Positions 21,841-35,530 of a stretch of DNA of 64,000 bases are shown here, in pieces. Both the position numbers and the translations under genes were made by a program. The notes under the pieces are model-generated. The model ran no database searches, was not told the DNA's origin, and saw nothing but the letters and a program-made list of their open reading frames with translations. How positions within the stretch are numbered: position 1 is the stretch's first letter; every line of letters starts with the position of its first letter. Source of the DNA: Larix kaempferi (lineage: Eukaryota > Streptophyta > Pinopsida > Pinales > Pinaceae); NCBI GenBank assembly GCA_027924585.1, contig BSBM01000092.1, positions 13,910,001 through 13,974,000 of the forward strand. Direction: 5' to 3'.

Positions 21841-24800
21841 ATGGCTCCAAGCACTAAGCTTGAAGACAAGCTAGAGGGTATAGAAAATTTTTGAGCATGG
21901 AAATACAGAATTGGTCTCATTCTTGAAGAGAATGATCTTGTCCAATCTATCAAGGATGAGGTTGCAGAACCTGAAGAAGATGAAGCCAATGAGAAGCATA
22001 GGAAGGACTTGATTAGGGAAAAGAGAATCATTGCTGATTCTATCAAAAACCACTTGATTCCCCAAGTGGCATCCAAGAAGACCCCAAAGGAAATGTATGA
22101 GGGAAAGAACATCAATAGGAAGATGAACCTGAGAGCTCAATTGAAGAGCACCAAGATGAATAAAGGAGAATCTATTCAAGACTATTTCTCAAGGGTTTCC
22201 CAGTTCAAGGAACAACTAGATGCCATTGGAGATACCCTTGATGAAAATGAACTAGTCATGACTTCTCTAAATGGTTTCACTAGACCTTGGGAGTCATTCA
22301 TCCAAACCATGTGTGCAAGAAAAGAAAGTATGAAGTTTGATGTGGTATGGGACCTGATTGCATTCAAGAAGAAGCTAGGGTTTCCAATAGAGAAACCTTT
22401 CTCAAAAAAGATGACCAAGCCTTAGCCACCCACACCAAAAGAAGAAGGAGTCACTTCAAATCCAAGAAGAATGGTCACAAAGAATCTCATCCTCCTCACA
22501 GATTTAAAAAGAGAGGAGGAGTAAGTTCAGAAAGAGACCTCTCCTCAGTTCAATGTTATATTTGTCACAAACTAGGACACATTGCTAGAAATTGTCCTTC
22601 AAAGAAGAAGAAGAATCTTCACAAAAGACATCAAGCACATTTGGTAGAAGATGATAGTGAAGAAGAGGAAGAGGAAAAGCCTCAAAAGAAAATAACTAAA
22701 ATACAAAAAGAAGATGCGGAAGAATATGTTCTATTCTCTGCACTCTCTGGGTCTGTAACACCTGGAGAAGATACATGGCTCATTGATAGTGGTGCTTCAA
22801 AGCACATGACAGGACAAAAGAAGACTCTCTCAAGACTTGAAGAGAAGACCTCTCCACAGAAGGTATCTCTAGGAGATGACTATCAATATCCCATCAAGGG
22901 AATTGGTGAAGCAAGCTACAAGCTTGATTCTGGAACCCCATTGAAGATGAAGGAAATCTTATATGTACCAAGTTTGAAGAAGAACTTACTTTCTATCTCA
23001 GCATTAGATAAGAAAGGTTATAGGGTTGCATTCATAGATGGACAAGTGATCATGTGGTCCAAAGGAAAATCAATTGAGGATGCAATTGTTATTGGTGAAG
23101 AGGAAGGAGGTCTATACAAACTCAAGGGCCATCCAAAAGCTTCCCTTATTCATGAAGCCACTAGCCCAGGTGAGCTATGGCATAGAAGGCTTGCTCACAT
23201 TAACTACAAAGCACTACCTCATGTGAGCAAGGTAGTCATAGGACTACCAGACTTAAAGATTGATCATGATGGCACTTGCAAAGGATGTGAAAAAGGAAAG
23301 AATATCAAGAACCCATTTCCAAAGAGTGATACAAATACTAAGAGTACATTGGAATTGATTCATTTATATGTATTTGGACCAATGCCATCCACATCCTTGA
23401 GTGGATATGAATACTACCTTACATTCATTGATGACTACTCAAGGAAGACTTGGATATATTTTCTAAAGGGAAAATATGAATTCTTTGGAAAGTTCAAGGA
23501 ATTCAAAGCCTTGATAGAAAACCATTCAGAAATGAAGATTAAGATACTCAGGACAGATAATGGTGGAGAATATACTTCAAGAGATTTTGAATTCTTTTTT
23601 AAAGAAGATGGAATCAACAGGGAGCTAAATGGTGTTGCGGAGAGAAAGAATAGAACCATTATGGAAGAAGTAAAAACAATGATACATAATCAAGACCTAC
23701 CTATGTATCTATGGGCTGAAGCAGCCAGGACAGCAGTCTATGTGCAAAATAGACTATCTCATAGTGCTCTTGATTTCAATACCCCAAAAGAAGTGTTCAC
23801 AGGGAAGAATCCTGAGGTAAGTCACCTCAAGATATTTGGATGCCCAGTATACATTCACATTCCAAAATAAAAGAGGATGAAGCTAGATCCTTCTGGGAAG
23901 AAAGGAATATTTGTTGGATATTTTGAATCATCCAAAGCATTCATAATATACATCCCAGGATTTCATCATATGGAAATAAGTAGGGATGTGACATTTGATG
24001 AAGAGGCAGCTCTCAAGAGATCTAGGAAGTGCTAGTATGAAGAAGTATATGAGGAAGGGGCACCTTCCAGAATTACAGAAGCTGCACCCACTCCTGAAGA
24101 GACAACACCTGAAGACCATGACATGCTGGAACCACAAGAACCCCCTGTCATGAACATATCAAGGAAGAGAAAACCAGCATGGGAAAGAGACATTATACTA
24201 GGAGTAGAAAAGTATGGAGCTCCTGAAGACTCCACTAGGGTGAGCAAGAAACCAAAGACATTCTCCAACTATGTGGCCTTGATGTGTGATCTTGTAGATC
24301 AAGAACCCACTAGTTATGAAGAAGCATCTCATAAGAAAGAGTGGGTGGAGGCAATGATGGAGGAATACCAATCAATAATGAAGAATGATGTTTGGGATAT
24401 AGTTCCCAAGCCAAAGGACAAGGGTGTGATATCCTCCAAATGGATATACAAGATAAAGCATGTTGCGGATGGCAGCATTGAAAAGTATAAGGCAAGGTTT
24501 GTGGCTAGAGGGTTCTCTCAGAAAGAGGGAATTGACTATGAAGAAACATTTGCACTAGCTGGAAGGTACACTTCCATTAGAACCATCATGGCACTTGAAT
24601 CCATGATGAAGTGGGAATTACACTAGATGGATGTGAAGACAGCCTTCCTGAATGGTTTGATTGAGAAGGAAGTGTACATAGAACAACCACAAGCATTTGA
24701 GGTTGAAGATAGAAGAAATCACGTATGCAAACTAAAGAAGGCTTTCTATAGGTTGAAGCAAGCTCCCAGAGCTTGGTATGGAAGAATTGACAGTTTCCTG

Positions 24801-25859
24801 ACAAGCTTGGGCTTTACCAAGAGTAAAGGTGATCCTAATCTTTATCTCAAAGTTATGGATGATGAACCTGCCATATTTTTGCTATATGTGGATGATCTAT
24901 TTTTGACTGGAAATGAGAAACAGATTATCGAGTGCAAGAAGAAGCTCTCTTCAGAATTTGAGATGAAAGATCTCGGATTGATGCACTACTTCCTAGGTCT
25001 GGAAGTATGGCAAGGCCCAAGAGGAATCTTTCTCAACCAGGGAAAGTATGCTGTGCAAATCTTGAAAAGATTTGACATGTTGGAATGTAAAGCCATGGCC
25101 ACTCCCATGGATTCCAACTTGAAGCTGTTAGTTGATGACTCATCAGAGTTAGTGGATATGACTCTGTACAGAAAGATTATTGGGTCATTGATGTATTTGA
25201 CAAATACCAGACCAAATATATGCTTTTCCATGAATACCTTGATTCAGTGTCTAGTGGAACCTAGACGATTTCACTTGATAGCTGCAAAGCATGTGATGAG
25301 GTACCTAAAGGGTACGATAGACTTTGGTCTATGTTATCTTGGAGATCATGACTTCAGGCTGCATGGCTACACGGATGTTTATTAGGCAGGAAGTGTATCA
25401 GACAGAAAGAGCACATTGGGAGGATGTTATTGTCTGGGATCTGCTATGATCTTATGGTTTAGCAGGAAGTAGTCTAGTGTGGCTCTCAGCACAGCTGAAG
25501 CAGAATATATTGTTGCTTACTCTGCTAGTTGTGAAGTAGTATGGCTTCAAAAACTGCTATCAGGATTATTTGACTTAGAGATGGACCCCACTGTGATCCT
25601 GTGTGACAACCAGAGTTGTATAAAGATGACAGAGAATCCAGTGTTCCATGATAAGTCAAAGCACATAGAAATCTGATATTTTTATATACGGGATATGGTG
25701 CAGAAAGGAGCTATCAAGCTTGAGTATGTGAGAACTGACGAACAAGTTTCTAATATATTGACCAAACCTCTGTCTCAAGTAAAGTTTGAGTATTTTCAAG
25801 ACAAGCTTGGTGTAGTTAAGAAGGACCCTCCTCGAAAGGGGGAGCGATGTGGTCGATGA
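21841..25859 (+). pseudogene. Copia-A gag-pol polyprotein (decayed)
   Basis: Reading starts at ATG 21841 (MAPSTKLEDKLEG). Gag runs to about 22350, where a one-base indel shifts the frame. The nucleocapsid knuckle CYICHKLGHIARNC is intact. Protease has WLIDSGASKHM. The integrase zinc region (HRRLAHINYK, TCKGCEKGK) is followed by a core in which the first Asp is replaced (LIHLYVFGP), RTDNGGEY is kept, and about eight residues are missing before NGVAERKNR. RT has YKARFVARGFSQKEG and the catalytic YVDD (LLYVDDLFLTG). RNase H ends with VALSTAEAEY and CDNQSCIK. Stops lie at 21892, 23868, 24033, 24624, 25383, 25470 and 25674. The gene order PR-INT-RT-RH is diagnostic of Ty1-copia. Confidence 0.95.
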
Positions 25860-26079
25860 TGATGAGATTGCCTGCATCGACAGTGAGGTCAATGATGTGG
25901 ATACATGTATTGGTGATGCCAATGATGAGGTCGATGAGTGGTCCTTAGACTTGGTCTAAGTTGACAAGTGGATTCTATCATCCTTGGACACATGTCCTAA
26001 AAGAGATCTGTAGACATATGTCTTCGAGAAAGTGGTCCCTAGTGGACGAGATGGGGATTGCATCATCCTGAAACCCTTG

Positions 26080-26183
26080 GTTCAAAATGTACGTGATAGG
26101 ACTACATCGTCCCTAAACGTTTAGTTCAAAATGTACGTGATAGGACTGCATCATCCCTAGACAGTTGGTTCAAAATGTATGTG
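26080..26183 (+). repeat. Copia-A minisatellite 1, 44-bp unit
   Basis: 'gttcaaaatgta.gtgata' starts at 26080, 26124 and 26168, exactly 44 bp apart. Units contain 'gcatc.tccctaga', a word shared with the 44-bp array at 26437. Confidence 0.85.
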
Positions 26184-26184
26184 A

Positions 26185-26421
26185 TAAATCCTAGATTTGA
26201 TCTAGGTCACATCCAGTATGAAAAAGGACTGGCTCTGTGGTGGTAAATCCTAGATTTGATTTAGGTCACATCCAGTATGAAAAAGGACTAGCTCTGTGGT
26301 GGTAAATCCTAGATCTAATATAGGTCACATCCAGTATGAGAAAGGACTAACTCTGTGGTGGTAAATCCTAGATCTGATCTAGGTCACATCCAGTATGAAA
26401 AAGCACTGGCACTGTGGTCGA
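26185..26421 (+). repeat. Copia-A minisatellite 2, 59-bp unit, four copies
   Basis: 'taaatcctagat' starts at 26185, 26244, 26303 and 26362. Each unit continues with 'taggtcacatccagtatga' and 'ctctgtggtgg'. A similar phrase, 'catccagcatgaaaaagg', occurs in Copia-C near 60390, indicating a shared ancestral 3' region. Confidence 0.9.
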
Positions 26422-26436
26422 GATTCCATCATCCCT

Positions 26437-26612
26437 AGACATGGATTTGTCTTAAATGGATTAAGGACTACATCGTCCCTAGACATGGATTTGTCTTAAA
26501 TGGATCAAGGACTGCATCATCCCTAGACATGGATTTGTCTTAAATGGATCAAGGACTGCATCGTCCCTAGACATGGATTTTTCTTAAAAGGATCAGGATT
26601 GATCATCCTGTA
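26437..26612 (+). repeat. Copia-A minisatellite 3, 44-bp unit, four copies
   Basis: 'agacatggattt.tcttaaa' starts at 26437, 26481, 26525 and 26569. It is related in period and wording to minisatellite 1, so both may come from one 44-bp ancestor. Confidence 0.9.
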
Positions 26613-26703
26613 AGTAGATCTGGATTGCATCATCCATAGACATGAGAGGTGTCTTAAAGTGAGAGGGATTGATCATCCCGTAATTGGATCATGTGTGTTG
26701 CAA

Positions 26704-26823
26704 GATGATCCAGATGCTGTAAATCGAGATGATCTAGATGTTGTAGATCGAGATGATCCAGATGCTGTAGATCGAGATGATCTAGATGCTGTAGATCGAG
26801 ATGATCTAGATGATGTTGATCGG
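26704..26823 (+). repeat. Copia-A minisatellite 4, 24-bp unit, five copies
   Basis: Five 24-bp units of 'gatgatctagatgctgtaga' plus tcga, with few changes. The period is a multiple of three, so the antisense frame stays open as an artificial HLDHLDLQ repeat. Confidence 0.92.
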
Positions 26824-27086
26824 TAGATCCAGATGATAAGGTTGTTGATCGGGTGATCCAGATGATGATGATGATGTTGTAGCTGATCGAGTGTTGCAGA
26901 AGATGAAGACTCAATATTAATGATGTTGATGTTCCAATATTTATTATGTTCCAGTAACTATTTGAGCTACTGATGATGGTGTATTAAGAAAGCTTCCAAT
27001 GATTTGTAGATGTATCATGTATCATGTAGTTGATGACTCCTTGCTCCTGCATATGTTGTTATAATATCCTTCTCGTTAAGGGGGAG

Positions 27087-27586
27087 TGTTGAAATATTGT
27101 AACTTCTAAGAATATTATTCTTGTACTTTATTATTCTGGAGATGTTCCATTCCTCTGAGGTGACCCTATTGTATATCCGAAGATGTTTATTCCTCCGAGA
27201 GTTTGTGGTAACTAGGGTTATTAGATCTCCCATGTGAGGTCGGCCCTGAGTTAGCTGTTTAGGGATTATTAGACTCTCCTGGGAGAGGTCATCCCCATTA
27301 GGGTGAAAAGTCAGTTAGAACATGAGTATAAATAGAGGAGGTGTGTTCCTCATTTATCTCATTCATTCACTCACTTGTGATTGGCGCATAGGAGAGAGAG
27401 AGATCTGCATAGGAGAAGAAGGAGCTCTTTTTGAGGACTACATCTTGTATTGGGTTGATTATCTATATTGAGGAAAGCTTTGCTGGCTTTTCTACCCCAT
27501 GAGGGTTTCCCAGGGTAAATATTTGTCTATCTTGTGATTGTGTTTCTTTCAGTGATCTTGCTTGTGAAATTAGGCTAAACTTAACA
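27087..27586 (+). repeat. Copia-A 3' LTR
   Basis: 500 bp, partner of 20885-21386. It is preceded by the polypurine tract 'aagggggag' (27078-27086) and followed by the TSD 'aagtt'. About twenty substitutions and a 2-bp indel separate the two LTRs by eye. Confidence 0.93.
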
Positions 27587-27880
27587 AAGTTTTCATAAAG
27601 GGATGGAAACTTGAATTGGAGTGATTGGTGTAAAACATATAATGGTGTAAAACATCAATGTATTGTAATATTAACTTAAACATCCAATAAACGATATAAG
27701 ATAACATGATCTACAACAAATAAACTATCTAACATGAATAACATTAAACATGCATGAATAAATAATCACATCACTATACTATGTACCTCAATCAATTAGG
27801 CCTTATGGATCCTCTTTGTTATTTATTGTCTCAAACAACCTCTCGTGCTATGAATGAGGTAGTAAGTAGCATACCTTGTT

Positions 27881-30800
27881 TTATGACTTCATTGACATTG
27901 TTTTTAGTTGGATGTTTGTACCAACGATCAAGTGCGTAAATTTATACACCCATGGACCTGGTCTATAATCCATGTATGTGTAGCCATTTCTCTTTGGTCC
28001 CTTTCCATATACTGTAACATATTCTCCTTGAAAAACCATCAAGCCAGTTGGAAAGGTAATGCATTCACTATCAGTTAATGATGCAAGGAGGGTTTGATTC
28101 CCCTGGATGCATCGTGCCAACCAATAATTCATGCCAATTACACTATCTGTCAGGGCAACAATTGCGTAGATGTGTCCTGCAAAAATGCATTTTACAGTCA
28201 AATTCCAACAGGTAGTGGTTTGATAACATGGTTAATTAAAAAAACAAGAAGGGAACCGAGGTATGAATGCAGAAATGTTTACCTGGTTGTACAAGATCAT
28301 ATATATCATCATATTGATTCGAAATAGAAGACCGAACTTCCTCTAACTAGATTGTTTCAACAACTACACGTGGGTCTATTACAAGTGATACATAATCCCA
28401 TTCATCAACCCAATTCGTTGATTCACACTCATCCCACTCACTGCTGCTACAAGGCCCACAAAAGCAAGCAAGTTTTCGTGTCCATATTTCAAATAAGGGG
28501 TTGTTTGAGCTTCGAACTGAATGACATCCATGAGTTCCTTGTACAGTACTACAACAATAATAACGTGATCGATCTATATCAACCACATGCCAGAAATTTC
28601 TGACAACATGTCCTCTACCTGTTGGTATGTGTTGCTCTGTGGTTTGATCTGACATTTTTGCAGAGAACCATTGAACTATGGATTCTACATCATGAATAAG
28701 AGGGTTTTTCATGCACCTCATCTACTCCCTTCATAGGGAAAATTTGAGACATGATCCATCCCCATCATGCTCTTCCTTTCCGTGCCCGGTCTTAAAATAG
28801 TTCCATATATGCAGCACATCATAAGTCTTGTTCAAAATACTCAACCACTTGAATATACGTGCATTTTTGAACTGGCCTGCAAAACCATTTGACCATATCC
28901 AATGGTTATCCATCTATATACCTCTATCCTTCATCTGATAATAGAAATTTTGAAGCAATGCACATAATGCAGGTCGTGGAACCAGTCGACACTGATGTAG
29001 AAGTTGGTCTCTTTCAATATTATCCTCATGTCATTGTTGCTCTCTAGTGCATGCCTATACATGATATGGACCATTATGCTAACTTGGTCTGAATGGTAGT
29101 ATTGACTTTGAATCTCATTATGTGGTTGCAGGGTGTAGTTTTCAGTAAATTCCACAACCGACAATATTGTGCTATTGGAAAAGGTGTCCCTCCAATGTCT
29201 GTAATGTTCATCCTACCATCGTGCTACATGGACATGTTGTACATACTGCTCGGTCTTTTTGTAGATTCCTTCATGAAATCCCAAATTGTACCTAGTGCCA
29301 CAAAACCAAGGACATTAATACAACATAACATTTACAATTTGAATATATATGTATAAATTCAACATGTACAATATGAAAGTATGCAAACTTAGATTACATG
29401 TGACTTCACGAATGCAAGTTTTTTTCTTTCCTTCGTACTATATAATTGATATGTTATGTACTTGAAATTATGCATTTCTACTAACATCCTCCCAAATTCG
29501 TTCTCCTTGCTTTCATGGATGCAACGGCTCAATAATGAAAATCCACTACACCTGGCACATGTCCCATATAAACATATTTTTTAATAATATTTTTGTCCTT
29601 CAGGTTTTGGACACATTATGTTATGGATAAATTCTATGGATGCATTGGGTGGTTGTAACGATGGCAAGTCCTTCACAATGTTAGTATGCAAATCACAAAG
29701 TATATGGCTATATGTATCATAATAGTACTCAAATTCTACATGGTATCTACAGCAACATGTGTTGTGATCAATGCAAATTATAACATACCAGGGTTTGCAT
29801 TTTTCAAAGGGCCTTTGGCCCAATTTCAATTTTGTGTGCTCATTCTTGAACCTCTCATAGAGTTTCATTTGTGTCATGTTAAGGAAGTGCTTGACATGGG
29901 GTTCACACCCCTTAACACCTATTCTCAACTTTAACACATATCTTTGATTAGATGACGGTCTAGTGTTATCATGCCAAAAATTTTGTACTAGTTATGTAAC
30001 AACATCAATAAGCTTCATGTCTGGACGAGGTAACCTACCAACAAAGGCCTAGCAATCTTTTTGGCCTGGGGTCTCAATTTTTTATCTAATAGCAGAATAA
30101 TTTGGAAGAGTCTTTCTATCTACTTTAAATACTTTACATGTGTGTGATAACAGGCGACGTTGCCTTGTGGATTTGTATACAATCGATTCTGACAATACAT
30201 GACGAGCCGCATTAAGATCTTTTGTACGAGAATTTTTTCCAATCAAATTAAATGAAGACTATAGATTTCTAACAACATGATTGTTGGAATATGAACTTCT
30301 AACTAACTATATGCCTAAAATTCTCCTAACATGAGCTAGACAATGTGATTTTAACCAATCCAGAAACAATTGACATTTTGTTGCATAGGTTTTGGATTCA
30401 AAAAATTCTTTGATGATCCTGCTAGAATTGAAATCAATAGTGCATTTGGGAAACTTACCTTCAAGTCCTGAAAAGGAAATTTCATCCACATGAATACGTC
30501 TAGGATTTCTTCGTCGTCCACTTGATAGTCGAGGCAAGGGAGTTGGAAAGGAAGTACGAGTCTCATCACCGGTTTGTTGTGGCACTTCGTTCACAATTTG
30601 GTCCTGCAAGGGAGTGTGTTTGACATGTGTGTGCTCTTCTTGGGGAGTTTTCCAATTAACAACTCATTCAACATCCATCCCTGCATACTCAACATCAACC
30701 AACATTTGATTGAATTCAACGACTTCATCATCGCTTGTTGATGGATTATTCGTTGGATGATCGCTTGACATTGGATTTTGAGAGGGATCCATTACCCGCA

Positions 30801-31062
30801 TTCGTTTCACTCCTCTTGATGAACCTGGGGTCATCGTGGAATGCATTGCACTAGGATGTAAGGCACTAAAATTTTGATGTATATGGTTTTCCATGTACAA
30901 CCTAGCCTTTTCTCCTATCTCATGAGCCCTTTCAGGGGGAAAATCCTTCCTTCTAGAATTTCTTTTATTATTACATATGTTTCCCATATTCAATACGTTT
31001 TTTAACAGAATGAAAATATTACCCCTGCAAGAATAAATAAAAAATAAGATATTATTTTTCAA
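27881..31062 (-). pseudogene. Decayed transposon-like gene with QFK / HGKG motifs
   Basis: One reading frame runs on the minus strand from 31062 to 29581 (494 codons), broken only by stops at 30664, 30307, 30259, 30082, 30049 and 29992. It starts with a basic, Ser-rich region, then has FWHDNTRPSSNQRYVLKLR, KLGQRPFEKCKPWYV and a Cys-rich TCCCRYHVEFEYY. Further pieces carry VVEFTENYTLQPHNEIQSQY (28931-29164), SNGFAGQFKNARIFKWLS with YFKTGHGKEEHDGDGSCLK (28731-28913), and a Cys-rich end LACFCGPCSSSEWDECES (28347-28721). A GT-AG intron lies at 28177-28282, before a last exon (GHIYAIVAL, NYWLARC). I recall the 'QFKN ... HGKG..DG.G..K' layout from uncharacterised transposon-like proteins in many eukaryotes. 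Acidic positions that I recall as Asp there (VVDF, SDG) are Glu and Asn here. Not functional. Confidence 0.7.
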
Positions 31063-32399
31063 TTATGAAATGAGGAAAACAAACTTTTACCACAATTATG
31101 ACTTGTATAATGTGCAAGATTATTAAAACTCGATGTAGCAATTCATTGGGTACTGTGCAAACCTATGTGTGTTATCTTCATAAGTGTACAATGTAAACTA
31201 TGGTCACATAAGTATGTTTTTTTTCTTGACATTGGACATATAGAGCAAACTAATATGGTATCAAGAAACAAGGTTTCATGAGGCCATTGCAACTATCACA
31301 AAATATGATCGAAGTGGTGCAACAAAGATATTTTTTTCTCTCAACATCCCTTTAGTGTGTACATGCATAGAGCTTGTTACTGGTATCGATCATACACTTA
31401 TTCAATCAAATATTAATGTGGGATTTAATAATGTTTCAACAATGCACAACCCAAACTAGTTTGGAATCAAGGTCCTCCTATCCATCTTCGTGACATAGGC
31501 TTGTAGTGTGGTGAATTCCCTCATTTTGAGTGCAACTCACTTTTTTTTTGCATGTGTGGTTGTGGTTTCCCATTTTATGTCTTATACCACGGTAGGATCC
31601 TCATTTCACATTTGTACTTAATTGGTCATCATCTTGAAAAAATGTACAACAACATCTATGGATAATGTTTTCTTATAATGTGAAAAGCTATTGAGAATGC
31701 CCTAGATATAACAACAACATCACCTCTAGGACCTCAATTTGAGATGTTTTCTTTTCATCTTGAAACAATGTACAATGAGCCTCTTTTTGGTAGCTTGGCA
31801 CTTGACACATGGTTTTTTGACAATAGTTTGTGTTAGTCGATGGTATTGGATGGTGGTATGGGATGTTAGTAGGAGCACATTTCCTACAAAAGGAGAAGCT
31901 CCTACTCACTTCATTTTCATGTTTTGGATGAGGGAAAATCTCCCGTAAAGATTAAGAATTTGATTATTTTGATGTTTGTGTGAGTTGTTGTAGTGAAATC
32001 ATGAGGAATTCAACAAATGTTTGTGTATTGGATGGATTTATGTGATTATGAAAGGTTATTGGTGGCGATGCAAGTAAGTTTTTTTTATTACCTTCATGAA
32101 AGGTTGAAAGCATTGCTTGGTGCATGTTGTATTTTTTTTGTGGTAAGATATTTTTATTGTCTATGTTGAAGATTAAGGAGACTAAAATACATTTATCATA
32201 CAATTCATGAGGAAAAAATAAAATACATACAATTCAAACAAAGTTAATGAAGACTAAAATACAATTCATAAGGAAAAATTGTCACCATACCTCAAGGATT
32301 GCTCTTTGCTTGAAATGTAAAATGGTCTGTTGATGTATCCACTATATGTAAGAAGAGTTCAAGTGTGTCAAAGAATCATGAGAATTAAATCCAATGAGA
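31063..32399. other. Intergenic DNA, nothing recognised
   Basis: AT-rich sequence with only short open frames and no family motif. It may include the 5' flank or end of the transposon-like gene above; I could not find terminal inverted repeats by eye. Confidence 0.45.
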
Positions 32400-32550
32400 C
32401 AAATAGAGTCCAATTGTTGTGTATTTAATGCAAAGATCCAAATAGAGTCCAACTGGTGTGTATTCAACCCAAAGAGCCAAATAGAGTCCAAATGATGTGT
32501 ATTCAATCCAAATTGTCAAACAAACTCCAACAGGTGTGTGAATTCAATAT
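32400..32550. repeat. Tandem repeat, 39-bp unit, 3.5 copies
   Basis: 'caaatagagtcca' starts at 32400, 32439 and 32478, each followed by 'tgtgtatt.aa.gcaaa' or a close variant. A fourth degraded unit follows ('caaacaaactcca'). Confidence 0.82.
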
Positions 32551-32652
32551 AAAATGCAAGTGATTGTAGATTTGTGTGTGAAAAGAGAAAAAAATATGTG
32601 ATATGAGTGGAAAAAAATGTGGGATAAGAGCATGGGTTATTTGAAAATTTTT

Positions 32653-32724
32653 ATGTTCAGTAGAGATGCGCGCGCGCTAGCAGTGCATGCGCGGTCCTAG
32701 CGCGTGCGCGTCTCTCCTGAACAT
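32653..32724. repeat. GC-rich palindrome, 28-bp arms, 16-nt loop
   Basis: The arm at 32653-32680 begins 'atgttcag' and contains 'gcgcgcgcgctag'. Its partner at 32697-32724 begins 'ctagcgcgtgcgcg' and ends 'ctgaacat'. About 25 of 28 positions pair. The loop is 'cagtgcatgcgcggtc'. The alternating GC core is unusual in this AT-rich setting. It could form a cruciform or a transcript hairpin, or be a small palindromic element. Confidence 0.85.
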
Positions 32725-32859
32725 TTCTTTGTTTGGTGGGTAATGTTTAGTTCATTTATTTCCCAATGAATCTCTATTTTCTCGTTTATTCCTAGAGCCC
32801 CTCCCCATAAAGGCCTTTAGGCCCTCTTCTAAACCATAATCCCCAAGTGCATAAGTGCT

Positions 32860-34128
<1,269 letters not shown>

Positions 34129-34239
34129 CTAACCCCCAATATCTCTCTATACCTATTGTAAACTATTCTATAGGTTAGTTTTGGGAACTTTTTCAAATGT
34201 TTTATAATGTACACAAAGAAACATAAAAGACTATTTTTA

Positions 34240-35240
34240 TTATTACAACACTCTTGGGGTGGTCATGTGTGTTTCTCTAAGGTATCATTCATGTCCTTGA
34301 AAGCCTCAAAGATTCCTTTAGGGCATAATGCACAGGATTCCTTTCTTGATCATGCATAGATCCTCAAAACTCTAATTACTCAGCTAAAGAGACATCTCCT
34401 CTCATAGGCTAAAGAGCATCAACATATCTAGTCATAGGTTAAAGAGCATCGTTGACAAGCCATGTGTTTTTTTATTCATCCTTCTTGGCCATGGATGATT
34501 AGAAGCATTATTTAGGGAATAATATCCAAGTTTCCTCTCTTGACCATGTTTAAGGATGAAAGACCCATACCTAGTGCTCAAAATTTTTTAATGTTCCCAT
34601 ATTGTCACTAGAATACCAAGGAAACTCTAAAAAAATCATCTTTGGTGGTTGGAGGCATCATTCATGGACCCTTATTCTTAGAATATGCCTTTTTGTACCA
34701 ATTCCTCAACTTCCTCCATTGACCATGTTTAATACCTCAACACCGAAACCTAATGCTCAAAAAATCCTAATGGTTCCCATATCTCCACTTGGAGGCTAGG
34801 GATACCCTCAAGAGATCCTATGTGATGGTTCAAGGTGAAGTTTTTAGCCATATATGCCCATATCATTACCCATAGGAAAATTATACTCTCAGGGGATCGA
34901 CTGTGGTGGTTCAAGGAGTTTTTCTTAAAGTAGGTTTCCTAAAATATTGCTTTATATCATAAGGATTAGGCTCATCTCTTGAACATGTCAAGTTCCCCAT
35001 GACCCATCGTTAGTGCTCATAACCTTCTAATAGTGAGATATCATCACTCATAGGAAAAATATCCTACATAGAGGTCATGTGTGGTAGTTCAAGGGATTAT
35101 TGGTTTCCCTTGAGCTTCAAAAGTTATATTTTAGGCCTAATTTCAATGTCTCATTCTTTTACATTGGTTTATAGCTCAATACCTATACATAGTTCTCAAG
35201 CAAATATGATCATTTGAAGGACCTAGAGTATCTACTTGTA
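34240..35240. repeat. Diverged repeat DNA related to 15600-17000
   Basis: 'ttgaccatgttta' occurs at about 34540 and 34719 (179 bp apart), each followed by 'acc.a..cctaatgctcaaaa' and 'aatg.tcccatat.t.cact'. The same words occur at 15698-16906. No coding sequence. Confidence 0.5.
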
Positions 35241-35530
35241 GTGTCATATGTGGTTATTGCACCGAGAGTAGTGAATTGCTTACAACTTAGTATGGGGGGG
35301 ATGTGTAATGTAATGTAGCGTAACACCGTCACGTTATGTACCCAAAAGAAAAAGTAATTAAAAAAATTATGTCGGCTCATAAAATAAAAATTGAAAACCA
35401 ATTAAAAAAATAATTTAAAAAATCCATATCTGCTCATAAAACAATAATTTAAAACCAAATAAAAACTCATTTAAAAAATAACACCTCAATAAATTGGATG
35501 CCTCTCAGTGCTTGATAGATACGCGTTTAC
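35240..35530 (+). repeat. Dispersed AT-rich repeat, copy 1
   Basis: Contains 'cttacaacttagtatggggg', 'aaaaagtaattaaaaaaatt', 'tcggctcataaaataaaaat' and an end 'acacctcaataaattggatg' with 'ctcagtgcttgatagat'. The same order is found at 44145-44410 and, inverted, at 46340-46645. An internal motif 'ctcataaaa.aa.aat' recurs about every 60 bp. No coding potential; class unknown. Confidence 0.6.

Larger units (their letters stand above)
20885..27586 (+). mobile_element. Copia-A: full-length Ty1-copia LTR retrotransposon
   Basis: A 6.7-kb element with LTRs that begin TG and end CA, and a perfect 5-bp TSD 'aagtt' (20880-20884 and 27587-27591). Order: 5' LTR, tRNA-iMet-type primer site, a leader of about 450 bp, gag, protease, integrase, RT, RNase H, then about 1.2 kb of noncoding DNA rich in minisatellites, a purine tract and the 3' LTR. 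This is the only one of the three Copia copies here with all polyprotein domains. It is defective through stops, one frameshift and integrase lesions. The LTRs differ at roughly twenty of 500 positions by eye, so the insertion is not recent. Confidence 0.95.

Noticed and set aside
26654-26914. Open frame on the minus strand with repeated HLDHLDLQ
   Set aside because: It is a read-through of the 24-bp minisatellite of Copia-A, whose unit is a multiple of three.
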